Assembly: GCA_003152485.1 (NCBI GenBank)
Contig: PMAE01000025.1
Coordinates: 9,440-49,189 of the forward strand
Direction: 5' to 3'
Length of the DNA stretch: 39,750 nucleotides
Origin: Gemmatimonadota bacterium
GTDB lineage: Bacteria; Gemmatimonadota; Gemmatimonadetes; Gemmatimonadales; Gemmatimonadaceae
The notes beneath the pieces are model-generated. The model was not told the DNA's origin, made no database searches, and saw only the letters and a program-made list of their open reading frames with translations. This document shows positions 1-8,364 of this stretch, piece by piece (the first letter of the stretch is position 1; every line of letters begins with the position of its first letter). The translations under genes were made by a program, and so were the position numbers.

Positions 1-1
1 C

Positions 2-103
2 GTCTCGGGGAGCGACCCGAGCCGTCGCGGGTGGCTGTTCGCGGTGATCGTCATCGCGCTGGGCGCGGAGTGGGCGTCTCGTCGGCTACGCGGCGCGCGA
101 TAA
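2..103 (+). CDS. C-terminal end of a membrane-anchored protein (partial)
   Basis: The window opens inside a reading frame that runs to TAA at 101-103. The visible 33 residues contain a basic stretch (DPSRRG), a hydrophobic helix (WLFAVIVIALGAEW) and a short Arg-rich tail (RRLRGAR) ending the protein. That is the look of a single C-terminal membrane anchor with a positive cytoplasmic tail, as seen in von Willebrand/BatA-like and related envelope proteins. The family cannot be assigned from this fragment. The alternative frame 1 is also open here but reads as Arg-rich, non-membrane sequence, so frame 2 is preferred. The gene converges with the minus-strand hydrolase at 129-716. Confidence 0.5.
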   Translation, partial: VSGSDPSRRGWLFAVIVIALGAEWASRRLRGAR

Positions 104-115
104 GACCGTCGCTGA

Positions 116-127
116 CCGCGATCGCGG
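116..127. terminator. 12-bp palindrome between convergent genes, possible terminator
   Basis: CCGCGATCGCGG is a perfect palindrome in the 25-base gap between the stop of the partial gene (103) and the stop of the minus-strand hydrolase (129-131). It could form a GC-rich hairpin in either transcript. There is no T-run on either side, so intrinsic termination is only a possibility, inferred mainly from position. Confidence 0.25.
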
Positions 128-128
128 C

Positions 129-716
129 TTAACTCGCGTCCCACGCGGCCAGCACCGCATCGGTCGTGCTCACCCGGCCGATCCGTGGAAAGATCCTCGT
201 GACCGACGCGACATGGTCCTCGGCGCGCATCGACGCCATGGCGTCCTCGACGAGGATCAACTGATAGCCGCGCTCGTACGCGTCGCGGGCCGTCGATTCC
301 ACGCCGATGTTGGTCGAGATTCCGCCCAGAATGATCGTGCGACGCCCTCGCCGCCGAAGTTGGAGGTCGAGGTCCGTGCCGTAGAACGCCCCCCACTGGT
401 GCTTCGTGACGGTGATGTCTCCCCGGGCTGGCCGCACCTCATCGACGAACTGGTCCCAGTCTGCGGGCCGTTGACTCGCGGGCATCGATTCGTCCGTGTC
501 GAGGCGCAGGGCGTCCGCGCCATCGGGCGCGAATGACACGTGGACGAGCACGACCAGCGTCCCGCGCGCCCGCGCGGCGCCCACGAGCCGCGCGGCGTTC
601 TGCACGACGTCGGCGGATGGGCGCGGGTGGGTCTGCATCCCCACGATGCCCCGCTGCAGGTCGATAAGCACGAGCGCGGTGGTGGCTGGGTCGAGGGAGG
701 GCAGCGGGCGAGCCAT
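129..716 (-). CDS. Isochorismatase-like (cysteine hydrolase fold) family protein
   Basis: A 195-residue single-domain protein of the isochorismatase/cysteine hydrolase superfamily, probably cytosolic. The catalytic Asp is visible as D19 in LVLIDLQ and the Lys as K105 in VTKHQWGAF. The signature loop reads GGISTNIGVESTARDAYERGY (split here only by description: residues 131-151). The position normally held by the nucleophilic Cys in nicotinamidases is Gly138. Isochorismatases such as EntB and PhzD also have Gly there and act by Asp/Lys acid chemistry, so a hydrolase of that type is possible, but the substrate is unknown. The start at 716 is secured by a strong Shine-Dalgarno, AAGGAGAT, 7 bases upstream. 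The gene stands alone, converging on the left with a membrane-protein gene. Confidence 0.85.
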   Translation of the reverse strand: MARPLPSLDPATTALVLIDLQRGIVGMQTHPRPSADVVQNAARLVGAARARGTLVVLVHVSFAPDGADALRLDTDESMPASQRPADWDQFVDEVRPARGDITVTKHQWGAFYGTDLDLQLRRRGRRTIILGGISTNIGVESTARDAYERGYQLILVEDAMASMRAEDHVASVTRIFPRIGRVSTTDAVLAAWDAS

Positions 717-1024
717 GTCGAGTATCTCCTTGAGCTGTGCCGATCGTGGATGCCGGTAACCATGATTCGCGGGAGCGAGTTCAACCGGAGATGGCGGCGA
801 TCGATGTCGATGCCGCCCTCAATGATTGCGACTCGATCTCACCACTGCTACCTCCCGGACGCCATCCAGCTGCCCCCACGCGATGGCCAGCGGCTTGCTC
901 GGATGCAGCGCGCTCCCAAGATTGCATCGTCAGGCGACCACGCCGCCGGCAGCGGCATGCGGAGGCAGGACAGTGATGCGAGCCACAGACCCCGGGCGCG
1001 GATACGCGAGGCGTACGATCCACG
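717..1024. other. Intergenic region of about 300 bases with no gene recognised
   Basis: This stretch lies between the divergently transcribed hydrolase (start 716, minus) and ppc (plus). It holds the hydrolase ribosome-binding site at its left edge and a -10-like TACGAT at its right edge. Open frames cross it on both strands but have no recognisable domain, and they run into the neighbouring genes in the wrong frame. I see no tRNA, riboswitch or repeat in it. Confidence 0.5.
1014..1019 (+). promoter_or_regulatory. Possible -10 element of ppc
   Basis: TACGAT fits TAnnnT and is 5 bases before the ATG at 1025. No good -35 hexamer is visible 16-18 bases upstream. It is listed because the same spacing recurs before several other operon-leading genes of the window. 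Confidence 0.3.
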
Positions 1025-3826
1025 ATGGTTTGGTGGGAGACCCATCAGTGGCGCCGGCCGACGGACGCGATTTCCATGACGGCCGGTGACGCGGTGACGG
1101 ACAGCGCCGGTCAGGACGCGACACTCCCTGCGTCGAGGGGAGTGTCGGCCGCCGCGGGACCGTCGGATCAGTTGTTGCTCACGCTGCTCGACACGGTCGT
1201 TCGCGACCGCGACCCTGAAGCGGCTGACGCATTGCGGCGCGGCGAGGGCGCCGGCCCCGGCTCGCCCCGGACCATCGCCCGCGCGCTCCAAGCCCAGGGG
1301 TTGTGGTTCCAACTCCTGAGTCTTGGCGAGCAGTACGCCGCGTTCCGGGCCCGCCGAGAAGCGGAGTCGGCCGATGCGGGCGACAGTCCGACCGGGGGAA
1401 CCTTCAGTCGTGTCCTGCGCGACGCGCGCGCGCGTGGGGTGCCGACCGCCGCCGTCGAGAGCGTGATCGCCGCGTTGCACATCACCCCTGTCATCACCGC
1501 TCACCCGACGGAGGCGAAACGGGTGACGGTCCTGGAGAAATATCGCGCGATCTACAGAACCTACGAGGCCTTGGCCGAACGGCGGGTCACGCCGCGAGAG
1601 CGTGCGGCACTCATCGATCGGCTCCGCACCGACATTGATCTGCTCTGGCTCACGGGCGAGTTGCGCCTGCAGAAACCGACTGTCGAGCAGGAGGTCGTGT
1701 GGGGCCTCTACTTCTTCGAGGCCACGCTGTTCGACGCGGTGCCCGTCCTGCAGGACCGGCTGCTGCGCGCCCTCCATGACTCCTATCCCGACGCCCGCGC
1801 CGAGGTCGGCTCGATTCTGGAGTTCGGGTCTTGGATCGGCGGCGATCGGGACGGCAATCCGTTCGTGACGAATGATGTGATGCGCGCTGCGGTCCATGCG
1901 AACCGCATCGCCGCGCTCCGGCGGTATGACCGGCGGCTGACCGCGCTTCTCCGAACGCTCAGCATCTCACAGGACTCGCTCGCCGCGCCACTCTGGTTTC
2001 GGCGCGCCGTGATCAAGGCGCTGGCCCACAGTGGCGACGCCACGCAGATCGCGCAGCGCAATCCGAACGAGCTGTTCCGGCAATTTCTGGCGCTCATGAT
2101 TCGCCGATTGGCGACCACGATCGGCCACGCCGAGCGCGGGTGGACGGACGCGCCGTCTCCCCGGTATGCCGACGCCGACGAGCTGGCGGCCGATCTGGCC
2201 ACGCTCGAGCGCGCGCTGCGGGAATCGCGGTGCGAATCCATCGCCGCCTCGCTCGTGGCACCGTTGCGTCGAGAGGTCGAGGTCTTCCGCTTCTCCGCGG
2301 TCCGGCTCGATCTCCGCGAGCACGCGCAGCTCTTGCGCCGCGCCGTGGACGCGATCGCGGCCCTCGACGGCGAAGTCCACACCGAGAGCGCGGCCCGTCG
2401 TGCGTGGCTCGGCAGCGAGCTCAGTTCCCCGCGGACCGCCGAGCAAAACGCCCGCGCGTGGCCCGACGCGGCGGCCGAGACGTTGGGGATGCTCCGCCTG
2501 GTCGGAGAGCTTCGTGCGTCGGTGGACCGGCGCGCGTTCGGCACGTTCATCATCAGCGGGACCGCGTCCGTCGAGGACATCCTCGGCGCGTATCTGCTGG
2601 CCAAGGAAGCGGGGCTTTTCTCCGACGCGCTTGGCGTCGAGCGGTGCACGCTCCCCATCGTGCCGCTGTTCGAGACTATCGCGGACCTGCGCGCGGCGCC
2701 GGCGATCATGCGCGACCTGCTCGCTGTGCCGCTCGTGCGACGGACGGTCCGGATGTTCGGGGGCACGCAGGAGGTCATGATCGGATACTCCGACTCGAAC
2801 AAGGACGGCGGCTTCCTCACGGCGAACTGGGAGCTGAGCAAGGCGCAATCCAAGCTGACCCGGGTCGGGGCCGACGCCGGCGTCCCGATCACGTTCTTCC
2901 ATGGCCGCGGCGGCTCGGTCGGCCGCGGGGGCGCGCCGACGGGTCGCGCGATCGCCGCCCAGCCCCCGGGATCGATCAATGGCCGGATGCGCCTGACCGA
3001 ACAGGGCGAAGTCGTGTCCTATAAATTCGCGTCGTCCGACGCGGCCCTCTATCAGCTCGAGCTGCTCACGGCCAGCGTGCTCGATCATACGCTGGGCCGC
3101 AACGCGCCGGAGCCGACATCGGAGTACGCAGAGGCCATGGAGGCACTCTCGGGCGCGGCGTTCGCGGCATATCGGGGACTCGTCGAGCACCCCGCGTTCT
3201 TTGCGTACTACAGTGCCGCCTCTCCGCTCGAGGAGTTGGCGCTGCTCAATCTCGGCTCGCGACCGGCGCGACGGGGTAGTGCGCGCGCGCTCGCCGATCT
3301 CCGCGCGATCCCGTGGGTGTTCGCGTGGACCCAGAATCGGCACTGCGTGCCCGGGTGGTACGGGATCGGCAGTGCGATCGCCTCATTTGTCGGGATCCGC
3401 GGCGCGCGTGGATCGGCGCTGCTCGCCCGCATGTTTCGCGAGATGTCCGTGTTTCGCCTGATCGTGGACGAAGCCGAGAAGACACTCCTCGAGGTCGATA
3501 TCGGGCTCTGTCACGCGTACGCTGAGCTCGTGCCGGACAGTGGCGCGCGGCTCGCGATCCTCGGCATGATCGAAGCGGAGTACGCCCGGACGGTGTCCGT
3601 GATCCTCGAGATCACCGGCGCGAACGAGATCGCCGAGCGCTTTACGCAGCTTCGCGAGCGGTTGATGCGCCGGGTCGTCATGCTCGACCACGTGCACCGG
3701 CGTCAGATCGAGCTCCTGCATCGCGTCCGGTCGCCGTCCACCGACGCCGAAGCGCGCGGCGGGTACCTGTCGGCCCTGCTGTTCTCGATCAACTGTATCG
3801 CCGCGGGGTTCGGCACCACCGGGTGA
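1025..3826 (+). CDS. ppc: Phosphoenolpyruvate carboxylase
   Basis: Converts PEP and bicarbonate to oxaloacetate, refilling the TCA cycle. The protein is up to 933 residues, slightly above the usual bacterial range of about 880-930. Family landmarks are clear: catalytic-His motif ITAHPTEAKR (His160 from this start), SWIGGDRDGNPFVT, the YSDSNKDGGFLTANWELSKAQ region, the glycine-rich FFHGRGGSVGRGG loop, and a C-terminus ending in TTG where the family has the conserved final Gly. The start is uncertain. The ATG at 1025 is preceded at 5 bases by TACGAT and may be leaderless, but its first 17 residues are Trp-rich and atypical. The in-frame ATG at 1076 gives 916 residues and puts the His at 143, closer to His138 of E. 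coli. Neither has a good Shine-Dalgarno. Confidence 0.93.
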   Translation: MVWWETHQWRRPTDAISMTAGDAVTDSAGQDATLPASRGVSAAAGPSDQLLLTLLDTVVRDRDPEAADALRRGEGAGPGSPRTIARALQAQGLWFQLLSLGEQYAAFRARREAESADAGDSPTGGTFSRVLRDARARGVPTAAVESVIAALHITPVITAHPTEAKRVTVLEKYRAIYRTYEALAERRVTPRERAALIDRLRTDIDLLWLTGELRLQKPTVEQEVVWGLYFFEATLFDAVPVLQDRLLRALHDSYPDARAEVGSILEFGSWIGGDRDGNPFVTNDVMRAAVHANRIAALRRYDRRLTALLRTLSISQDSLAAPLWFRRAVIKALAHSGDATQIAQRNPNELFRQFLALMIRRLATTIGHAERGWTDAPSPRYADADELAADLATLERALRESRCESIAASLVAPLRREVEVFRFSAVRLDLREHAQLLRRAVDAIAALDGEVHTESAARRAWLGSELSSPRTAEQNARAWPDAAAETLGMLRLVGELRASVDRRAFGTFIISGTASVEDILGAYLLAKEAGLFSDALGVERCTLPIVPLFETIADLRAAPAIMRDLLAVPLVRRTVRMFGGTQEVMIGYSDSNKDGGFLTANWELSKAQSKLTRVGADAGVPITFFHGRGGSVGRGGAPTGRAIAAQPPGSINGRMRLTEQGEVVSYKFASSDAALYQLELLTASVLDHTLGRNAPEPTSEYAEAMEALSGAAFAAYRGLVEHPAFFAYYSAASPLEELALLNLGSRPARRGSARALADLRAIPWVFAWTQNRHCVPGWYGIGSAIASFVGIRGARGSALLARMFREMSVFRLIVDEAEKTLLEVDIGLCHAYAELVPDSGARLAILGMIEAEYARTVSVILEITGANEIAERFTQLRERLMRRVVMLDHVHRRQIELLHRVRSPSTDAEARGGYLSALLFSINCIAAGFGTTG

Positions 3827-3883
3827 GGGGTTGAACGCCGAATGCGCTGGATGACGACACGCGCCTGGTGGGCGTTGACGGCC

Positions 3884-3892
3884 TGGCATAGT
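3884..3892 (+). promoter_or_regulatory. Possible extended -10 upstream of pepA
   Basis: TGGCATAGT resembles an extended -10 (TGn followed by CATAGT) in the 107-base gap between ppc and pepA. It would give a leader of roughly 35 pyrimidine-rich bases. No convincing -35 is present at the right distance, so this is weak. Confidence 0.25.
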
Positions 3893-3933
3893 TTCCATCG
3901 CCCGCCTCCTCGTCTGCTCCCTCTCCCAACGTC

Positions 3934-5412
3934 ATGACGCTCACACTCACGGTCCGCCGCGTCGATCTCGCGGCGCTCGACACGCCATTGCTGGTGCTCG
4001 CGCTGCCGCCGGCCGCGACCATCGGACCTCCTCTGGCGGCGGTGGACGCCGCGCTGGGCGGGGCACTCGCTCGCGCACTCGATCGCCGTGATTTCCGCGG
4101 CGGACGTGATGAGGTCGTGCACCTCAGCGGGAGCGCGAAGGGCCCGGCGCGCGTGCTGCTGATCGGCCTGGGCAAGTCCACCGACCGCGGCGTGGCATTG
4201 CGCCGTGCCGCCTCCGTGGCCGCGCGTCGCGCCCATGGGATGGGTGTGGGCACCCTCACCTGGTACGGAGGTCCCGCCACGCCCGCCGAGCTCGAACACG
4301 TCGCGATCGGATTGGGGCTGGGCATGTGGGAGTACACCGACCTCAAGACACCGCCTCCAACCGACGAACGTCGCACGCCGCTCACGGCCGCGACCATTCA
4401 CGTCGACGACCTCGCGGGCGCCGACCAGGCGCTGGCGGCCGCGCAGGCGATCGGCGCGGGCTACGACCTCGCGCGTCGTCTCGGGATGATGCCCGGCAAC
4501 GTATGCACCCCGGATCACTTGGCCGACGTGGCGCGCGACATCGGCCGACGTCACGGCCTCGACGTGCAGGTGCTCGGGCGCCGCGAGCTCGAGTCACTGC
4601 GGATGGGCGCATTTCTCTCGGTCGCGCAGGGCACGCCGCAAGATCCGCGATTGATCGTCATCGAGTACAAGGGCGCGGCACCGACCGTCAAGCCGGTCGC
4701 GTTGGTCGGCAAAGGCCTGTGTTTCGATAGCGGCGGCATCTCGATCAAGCCGGCGGGCGGCATGGAGTTCATGAAGTTCGACATGTGCGGCGCGGCCGGC
4801 GTGTTGGGCGCGATGGAAGCGATCGCCCGACTCAAGCTCCCGGTCAACGTGGTCGGCGTCGTGGGCGCGACGACCAACATGCCGTCCGGTACCGCGGTGA
4901 AGCCGGGCGACGTCGTCCAGGCCGCGTCCGGCAAATTCATCGAGGTGATCAACACCGACGCGGAAGGCCGTCTCGTGCTTGCGGACCTCCTCGACTATGT
5001 CCGCCGCTACGAGCCGTCGGCCATCGTCGACGCCGCGACGCTCACCGGGGCGTGCGTGATCGCGCTGGGCCACGTGGCGACCGGTGTGTTCGGGAACAAC
5101 GACGGCCTGGTCGCCGAGGTCTTGGCGGCAGGGGTGCGGTCGGCGGAGCGTGGGTGGCAACTGCCGATCTGGGATGAGTACCGAGAGTGGATCAAATCCG
5201 ACGTCGCGGACATCAAGAACACCGGGGGCCGGCCCGCGGGCGCGATCACCGCGGCCAAGTTCCTCCAGGATTTCGTGGACACCACGCCATGGGTCCATCT
5301 CGACGTCGCGGGCACGGCGTACTCCGAAACCGACCTGGTGGCGATCCCCAAGGGGCCTACTGGTGTACCAGTCGGGATGTTTGTGGAATTCGCCCGCGGG
5401 CGGGTGCGCTGA
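3934..5412 (+). CDS. pepA: Leucyl aminopeptidase (M17 family)
   Basis: A 492-residue two-metal aminopeptidase that removes N-terminal residues from peptides in the cytosol; some family members also bind DNA in Xer recombination. The C-terminal catalytic domain is complete: K260 and D265 in GKGLCFDSGG, D283 in MKFDMCGAAG, and D342/E344/R346 in the NTDAEGRLVLADLL signature. These match the metal ligands and catalytic residues of the E. coli enzyme with a constant offset of about 10. The N-terminal domain (about 1-160) is divergent, as usual in the family. The ATG at 3934 follows a pyrimidine-rich leader without a Shine-Dalgarno. The gene is followed almost directly by an outer-membrane protein gene. 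Confidence 0.95.
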   Translation: MTLTLTVRRVDLAALDTPLLVLALPPAATIGPPLAAVDAALGGALARALDRRDFRGGRDEVVHLSGSAKGPARVLLIGLGKSTDRGVALRRAASVAARRAHGMGVGTLTWYGGPATPAELEHVAIGLGLGMWEYTDLKTPPPTDERRTPLTAATIHVDDLAGADQALAAAQAIGAGYDLARRLGMMPGNVCTPDHLADVARDIGRRHGLDVQVLGRRELESLRMGAFLSVAQGTPQDPRLIVIEYKGAAPTVKPVALVGKGLCFDSGGISIKPAGGMEFMKFDMCGAAGVLGAMEAIARLKLPVNVVGVVGATTNMPSGTAVKPGDVVQAASGKFIEVINTDAEGRLVLADLLDYVRRYEPSAIVDAATLTGACVIALGHVATGVFGNNDGLVAEVLAAGVRSAERGWQLPIWDEYREWIKSDVADIKNTGGRPAGAITAAKFLQDFVDTTPWVHLDVAGTAYSETDLVAIPKGPTGVPVGMFVEFARGRVR

Positions 5413-5462
5413 CCCTCGTTGCCGGTTCGCGTCGTCGTCTGACGCGCTCGTGGCAGACACGT

Positions 5463-7388
5463 GTGCTGCGGGTCGGCCTCGGCTGCTTGGCCGGGGCCGT
5501 CGTCTACGTGGCGCCGAGATCGGCGGCCGCCCAGGGGTCGCCCGAGGATTCGGCGCACGTCCACTCGGATTCGGTCGCCGCGACCGACACGACGAAACCC
5601 CACCTCGCGAAGGCCGACAGCATCCTGCTGTCGTACCACCCGGACACCACCAAGACGCGGGCGCCGCTCACCCACGCGGAACAGCCGCGGCTCTTAGGGG
5701 TCGGACCCGCCTATCACTGGAACCGGGACGAGCTGTTCCAATCCGGTGCCCAGACGCTGTCAGACCTTCTGGTGCGGATTCCGGGGTTTACCGACTTCCG
5801 CGCCGGGTGGCTCTCGACGCCCATGATCGGCACCTACATGGGGAACGCGTCTCGTATCCGTATTTTTTACGACGGCATCGAACTCGACCCGCTGAACGCG
5901 CGCACCGGTAACACGTCTGACTTGGCGACCATCCAGATCTGGACGCTGGAGGAGGTGGCGGTCGAGCGGGGCGCCGACGAGATGCGGGTCTATCTCCGCA
6001 GTTGGCGCGTGGACCACATCACGCCGTATTCTCGGGCGGACATCGCTACCGGGACACAGGAGACGAACGAGTATCGGGCGTTCTACGGACAGCGGTTCAA
6101 GCCCGGCGAGTCCATCCAGGTCGCGGCCCAGCAATTCACCAACATCGGGCCATTCGGTGGGGGCGGCGACGAGACGTCGCTGTTGGCGCGGATCGGGTAT
6201 GCGCGGGGGCCGTGGTCATTCGACGTATTCGGCAACCGCTATCGGCGCGGCATGGACCCGCTCACCGAGGTCGATCTCAACGGGGGCCCGACCCCGGGGC
6301 CCGGACTCGGCGATTTCGAGGGTACGTGGACGACGGCGTACGTACGCGGCGGCTATGGTGACCCCGACCACGGCGTCTGGGCCCAACTCATCGCCAGCAC
6401 GTTGCAGTTCAAGAACTCGAGTCTGCAGTCCACGGCCGCGGCGCTCGACACGGTCATCAATCCCATCACGGGCCTGCCGAACCCCTCGCCGACGTCCGAC
6501 ACCTCGACGTCCGAGTCGCAGTACGTCGCGGCGGGAGGATTCTCCAAGTGGGGGATTCGGTTCAGCGGCACGGACCGCGTCCGCGTCTTCGCGAGCCACG
6601 GCATCAGCAACGAGCCGTCGGGCCGCGCGAGTTTCGAGAGTGGGCCATTGGCGCTGTCGGCGTTCGTCGAGCACGCCGCCCCGTCCGCGTGGCCGACCCT
6701 CGACACCCTCAATCGGCTCCAGACCATTCCCGTGACCACCGAAGAGGTGGCCGCCCGGCTGACGCCCCTCCCGTTCCTCAGTTTGATGGGGACGGCCAGC
6801 CGCTCGACATCGACCGGTGCGCCCGACGCGCCGCCGACATCGTTGGCCCTCCGCGGTGAGGTGGGGCTGCGGATCGGCCAACTCTGGTTTAGCGGCGGCG
6901 TCATGACGCAGGACACCGCACGGGTCGCGGCTTTGTCGGTGTACGACGCGACGTACGCGCCGGCCGCGGTCGGCCGGACCACCGGGACGTTCGGATCCAT
7001 TCGCGGCGTCATTTGGGAGGGGATCCACGCCGACATCACCGGCATCGACTGGGGCTCACCTGGTCCGTATCGACCGAACTATCAAGCGCGGGCCGAGCTG
7101 TCGCTCCAGTCGGAGTGGTTGCACAAATTTCCGAGGCGCACGTTCTCGATTCACGCGTCCGGCGCGCTCGAGTATCGGTCGCCCACGCCATTCCCCGTGG
7201 CCGGGGGCGGCGACGTGTTCTCGGCGGTGACCTACGATCTCTCGACCTTGCTCGAGATCCGCATCCTGCAGGCCACCATCTTCTGGGACTTCCGCAACGT
7301 GCTGGGCTATCCGTACAACCTGGTCCCAGGATACGTCATGCCGCGGCAGGTCAACCTGTATGGCGTCCGGTGGTCGTTCTGGAATTGA
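5463..7388 (+). CDS. TonB-dependent-receptor plug-domain outer-membrane protein
   Basis: About 641 residues from a GTG at 5463. A signal peptide is visible (LRVGLGCLAGAVVYVAPRSAAAQ), predicting export through Sec and an Ala-x-Ala type cleavage before GSPED. A plug-like domain follows (roughly residues 85-185) with LSDLLVRIPGFTDFR, RIRIFYDGIELDP and IWTLEEVAVERGADE, which resemble the DLL.RVPG, V.IDG and I..IEVLRGP elements of TonB-dependent receptors. The remainder has alternating beta-rich sequence and ends in an aromatic residue pattern (VRWSFWN), typical of an outer-membrane barrel. Ligand unknown. The true start is uncertain: the frame is open further upstream and the Arg-rich stretch before 5463 could belong to the signal n-region, but no ATG lies there. 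It may be co-transcribed with pepA. Confidence 0.75.
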   Translation: MLRVGLGCLAGAVVYVAPRSAAAQGSPEDSAHVHSDSVAATDTTKPHLAKADSILLSYHPDTTKTRAPLTHAEQPRLLGVGPAYHWNRDELFQSGAQTLSDLLVRIPGFTDFRAGWLSTPMIGTYMGNASRIRIFYDGIELDPLNARTGNTSDLATIQIWTLEEVAVERGADEMRVYLRSWRVDHITPYSRADIATGTQETNEYRAFYGQRFKPGESIQVAAQQFTNIGPFGGGGDETSLLARIGYARGPWSFDVFGNRYRRGMDPLTEVDLNGGPTPGPGLGDFEGTWTTAYVRGGYGDPDHGVWAQLIASTLQFKNSSLQSTAAALDTVINPITGLPNPSPTSDTSTSESQYVAAGGFSKWGIRFSGTDRVRVFASHGISNEPSGRASFESGPLALSAFVEHAAPSAWPTLDTLNRLQTIPVTTEEVAARLTPLPFLSLMGTASRSTSTGAPDAPPTSLALRGEVGLRIGQLWFSGGVMTQDTARVAALSVYDATYAPAAVGRTTGTFGSIRGVIWEGIHADITGIDWGSPGPYRPNYQARAELSLQSEWLHKFPRRTFSIHASGALEYRSPTPFPVAGGGDVFSAVTYDLSTLLEIRILQATIFWDFRNVLGYPYNLVPGYVMPRQVNLYGVRWSFWN

Positions 7389-7407
7389 TGGACCGCCGTC
7401 GGTGGAA

Positions 7408-7436
7408 TTGACAAGGTCGTTGTGGCGTCATAACTT
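7408..7436 (+). promoter_or_regulatory. Promoter of the yicC operon, near-consensus
   Basis: TTGACA (7408-7413) and TAACTT (7431-7436) are separated by exactly 17 bases. The expected transcription start is at or within a base or two of the TTG start codon of yicC at 7443. This is one of the clearest sigma70-type promoters in the window. Confidence 0.75.
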
Positions 7437-7442
7437 AGCCCC

Positions 7443-8354
7443 TTGTCCATCATCAGAAGCATGACCGGTTTCGGGGCCGCCGACGGACTTGTTGGCCGAT
7501 CCCGTGTCAGCGTCGAAGTTCGCACCGTCAACCATCGCTTCTTCAATCCCAGCATCAAGCTCCCGGGCGCGTTCGTGCGGTGGGAGGGCGACGTCCGTGA
7601 GACGTTGCGTCGCCAGATCACTCGCGGGCACGTCACCCTCACTGCACGCGCGCACCGTGATGTCACGGCTGCGAGCGGCGTGATCGACGAAGCGCGATTC
7701 GCCGGATATGTAGCCCAGCTCAGTGCGCTCAAGGCGCGTCATGATCTCGGCGGTGCGCTCGACCTCTCGACGGTGCTCCACTTGCCCGACGTCATCGTAT
7801 CGGAGACCGACCTCTCGGGAGCGGACGGCACCGGCGACGGTGGTGGCGATACCGGCGGTGCGCAGCTCGTGGCCATCGTGGACGAAGCGGTGGCCGCACT
7901 CTCCACCATGCGAGCCGCCGAAGGTGCCCGGCTGGCGCAGTTCCTGGATGATCGGCTGACGCTGGTCGATGGCGCGCTCGCGCGGATCCGAGCGCGGGCC
8001 CCGGAGCGCGTGCTGCTGGCCCGCGATCGCTTGCGGGAGGCGGTGCGCGTCCTGACCGACGGGGTCGTGGTGGACGGACAGCGGATCGCCCAGGAAATTG
8101 CCTTGCTGGCCGATCGACTCGACGTCAGCGAGGAGCTCGACCGGTTCGCCTCGCATATCACGGCCTTCCGGGCGGCGTTACGCGACGGCGCCCCCGATGG
8201 CATCGGCAAGCGGCTCGGGTTTCTGGTGCAGGAGATGCTCCGCGAAGCGAACACCACGGGGAGCAAAGCGAACGACGCCCCTATCCTGCAGGAGGTCGTG
8301 GCCATCAAGGAAGAGCTGGAGCGCATCCGCGAGCAGGTGGACAACCTCGAGTGA
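7443..8354 (+). CDS. YicC/YloC family endoribonuclease
   Basis: A 303-residue protein of the YicC/YloC family, RNA endonucleases of the cytosol that in several bacteria lie just before gmk, as here. The N-terminus has the family start, IIRSMTGFG. The C-terminus has the conserved end with a run like GKRLGFLVQEMLREANTTGSKANDAPI followed by VVAIKEELERIREQVDNLE (residues about 257-303), a predicted coiled-coil-like helix. The start is a TTG at 7443 (MSIIRSMTGFG), because the family begins just before the SMTGFG motif; the ATG at 7461 would remove part of it. The promoter at 7408-7436 places the mRNA 5' end at this TTG, suggesting a leaderless message. Confidence 0.88.
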   Translation: MSIIRSMTGFGAADGLVGRSRVSVEVRTVNHRFFNPSIKLPGAFVRWEGDVRETLRRQITRGHVTLTARAHRDVTAASGVIDEARFAGYVAQLSALKARHDLGGALDLSTVLHLPDVIVSETDLSGADGTGDGGGDTGGAQLVAIVDEAVAALSTMRAAEGARLAQFLDDRLTLVDGALARIRARAPERVLLARDRLREAVRVLTDGVVVDGQRIAQEIALLADRLDVSEELDRFASHITAFRAALRDGAPDGIGKRLGFLVQEMLREANTTGSKANDAPILQEVVAIKEELERIREQVDNLE

Positions 8355-8364
8355 GCCACCGCGA

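Noticed and set aside
540-1079. A 179-codon plus-strand frame across the hydrolase start and the gap before ppc
   Set aside because: It overlaps the hydrolase on the other strand, runs past the ppc start in another frame, is compositionally like a shadow frame and has no recognisable domain.
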